64,000 nt of DNA from Franzmannia pantelleriensis (GTDB lineage: Bacteria > Pseudomonadota > Gammaproteobacteria > Pseudomonadales > Halomonadaceae). Position 1 is the first letter of the stretch. Every line of letters begins with the position of its first letter. Both the position numbers and the translations under genes were made by a program. Where the stretch lies: contig NZ_FNGH01000002.1 in assembly GCF_900102875.1 (NCBI RefSeq), positions 248,001 to 312,000 on the forward strand, written 5' to 3'. Below, one piece after another: positions 63,204 through 64,000 of this stretch. A model generated the notes under the pieces. That model ran no database searches. It was not told the origin of the DNA and worked only from the letters and a program-made list of their open reading frames with translations.

Positions 63204-63238
63204 CACCCCATCGGCAAGGAAGGCCGTTCGATGGGGTG
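63204..63238. repeat. Inverted repeat after the peptidase gene
   Basis: CACCCCATCG and CGATGGGGTG are perfect ten-base arms around a 15-base loop. No T-run follows, so it is a hairpin of unknown use, possibly a weak terminator or operator. Confidence 0.5.
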
Positions 63239-63249
63239 ATGGCCGCATA

Positions 63250-63307
63250 TTGCGTAAATAAGGATTTGGGATTATATTGCGCTCTCACGCAAATGCGTAT
63301 CAGTCTC
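63250..63307 (+). promoter_or_regulatory. Promoter with possible Fur box before the iron ABC gene
   Basis: TTGCGT (63250-63255), a 17-base spacer and TATATT (63273-63278) form a good sigma-70 promoter. Bases 63289-63307, read on the minus strand, agree with the Fur consensus at 13 of 19 positions. The site lies just downstream of the expected start point, a usual place for repression. Confidence 0.45.
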
Positions 63308-63434
63308 TTTTGTCTTGTGGGCTCGCCTAGCGTGTGTGCGCCTGGCGGAGATAACTGGACGCTGAGGTTCTGTGCAATCCGATTCCTGGCAGCTGCATGG
63401 CCAGATACCTCAACGACAGAAAGATGGATGTTGG

Positions 63435-64000
63435 ATGAAACGTCTTCTTGCACTCACGGGACTTGGCATGGCGCTGGGTCTGGCTACGACCCCCGCCGTG
63501 GCAGGCACCACCCAATACCCGCTGACGCTGAATAACTGTGGCGCAGAGGTGACCTTCGACAAGGCCCCCGAACGGGCTGTGGGCCTGGGGCAGGCCAGTG
63601 CCGAGATCATGCTGCTGCTCGGCCTCGAAGAGAGGATGGCGGGCACCGCCTTCTGGCCGAACCAAGTCTTGCCGCAGCTGGCCGAGGCCAATGCCAAGGT
63701 GGAGGTATTGACGGTCGAGTTTCCTACCTTCGAGTCCATTCTGGCGAAGGATCCGGATCTCGTGACGGCGGCCCTGCCTAGCCTGATAGGCCCCTCCAGC
63801 AGAGTGGCGACGCGGGAGGACTTCGACAGCGTGGGGGTGGCGACCTACCTGTCCCCCAACACCTGCGTTGCGGAGGACGCGGCCAAGGACAAGTTCGGTT
63901 ACGGCAGTCGCGACCAGCTCTGGAGCATGGACGGCCTGTATCAGGAGATCGATGAGATTGCCCAGATCTTCGACGTCAACGACCGGGGCCAGGCACTGAT
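63435..64000 (+). CDS. Iron-siderophore ABC substrate-binding protein, 3' end cut by window
   Basis: The first 188 residues are visible. A signal peptide (MKRLLALTGLGMALGLATTPAVA) is followed by LTLNNCGAEVTFDKAPERAVGLGQASAEIMLLLGLEERMAGTAF, the N-terminal pattern of class III binding proteins for ferric siderophores (FepB/FecB-like). PTFESILAKDPDLVTAAL follows in line. It is a separate unit from the haem operon, preceded by its own promoter. The ligand and partner genes lie beyond the window. Confidence 0.85.
   Translation, partial: MKRLLALTGLGMALGLATTPAVAGTTQYPLTLNNCGAEVTFDKAPERAVGLGQASAEIMLLLGLEERMAGTAFWPNQVLPQLAEANAKVEVLTVEFPTFESILAKDPDLVTAALPSLIGPSSRVATREDFDSVGVATYLSPNTCVAEDAAKDKFGYGSRDQLWSMDGLYQEIDEIAQIFDVNDRGQAL

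Overview
The window looks like a chromosomal segment of a GC-rich gammaproteobacterium, most likely a member of the Halomonadaceae (Halomonas or a close relative). This rests on gene order and protein resemblance: the HAD phosphatase-rppH-ptsP-lgt-thyA-folA block, the nudF-yqiB-cpdA block, split cysD/cysN, and a Helicobacter-like membrane malate:quinone oxidoreductase. No rRNA or other phylogenetic marker is present, so the genus is an inference. There is one tRNA and no CRISPR array, integrase or full-length transposase.

Layout. 1-9.3 kb: 3' part of gshA, dsbB, a lipoprotein, rsd, a convergent RND efflux pair and mqo. 9.3-18.6 kb: HAD phosphatase, rppH, ptsP, a TANGO2-like gene, a membrane PAS-receiver protein, lgt, thyA, folA and a ProQ-domain gene. 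19-24.9 kb: a porin and a polyamine-type ABC transporter whose binding-protein gene is separated from its other genes by REPIN-like palindromes. 24.9-32.7 kb: a c-di-GMP and chemotaxis group (PAS-GGDEF-EAL with a worn EAL, Cache-PAS-GGDEF, a membrane chemoreceptor running into tRNA-Arg(CCU), and a LOV-PAS-GGDEF-EAL putative blue-light sensor). 32.8-37.1 kb: amidase, cmoM, rsmC and a muramidase-like protein. 37.2-48.4 kb: a lipid-oxidation locus. 48.4-55.2 kb: a MITE-like element, greB, a TPR protein, nudF, yqiB, cpdA, and cysD/cysN with a four-helix-bundle cassette between them. 55.3-64 kb: an App1-like phosphatase, the hemP-hmuRSTUV heme-uptake operon, a membrane zinc peptidase and the start of an iron-siderophore binding protein.

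The most interesting region is 37.2-48.4 kb. Two divergent operons carry an alpha-dioxygenase-like haem protein with the catalytic Tyr/His pair, an unrecognised protein with a faint P450-like C-terminus, an Old Yellow Enzyme-type flavoprotein, a patatin lipoprotein and two copies of a module made of a di-haem c-type cytochrome plus a four-helix membrane protein; a lipase-like hydrolase lies next door. Together they read as a candidate oxylipin (oxygenated fatty acid) pathway: lipases release fatty acid, the dioxygenase makes a hydroperoxide, and the remaining redox proteins process it. The second system worth attention is the cassette between cysD and cysN: a four-helix-bundle gene bracketed by inverted arrays of a GCTGGAA-like heptamer. 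A related perfect seven-copy heptamer array lies alone after ptsP.
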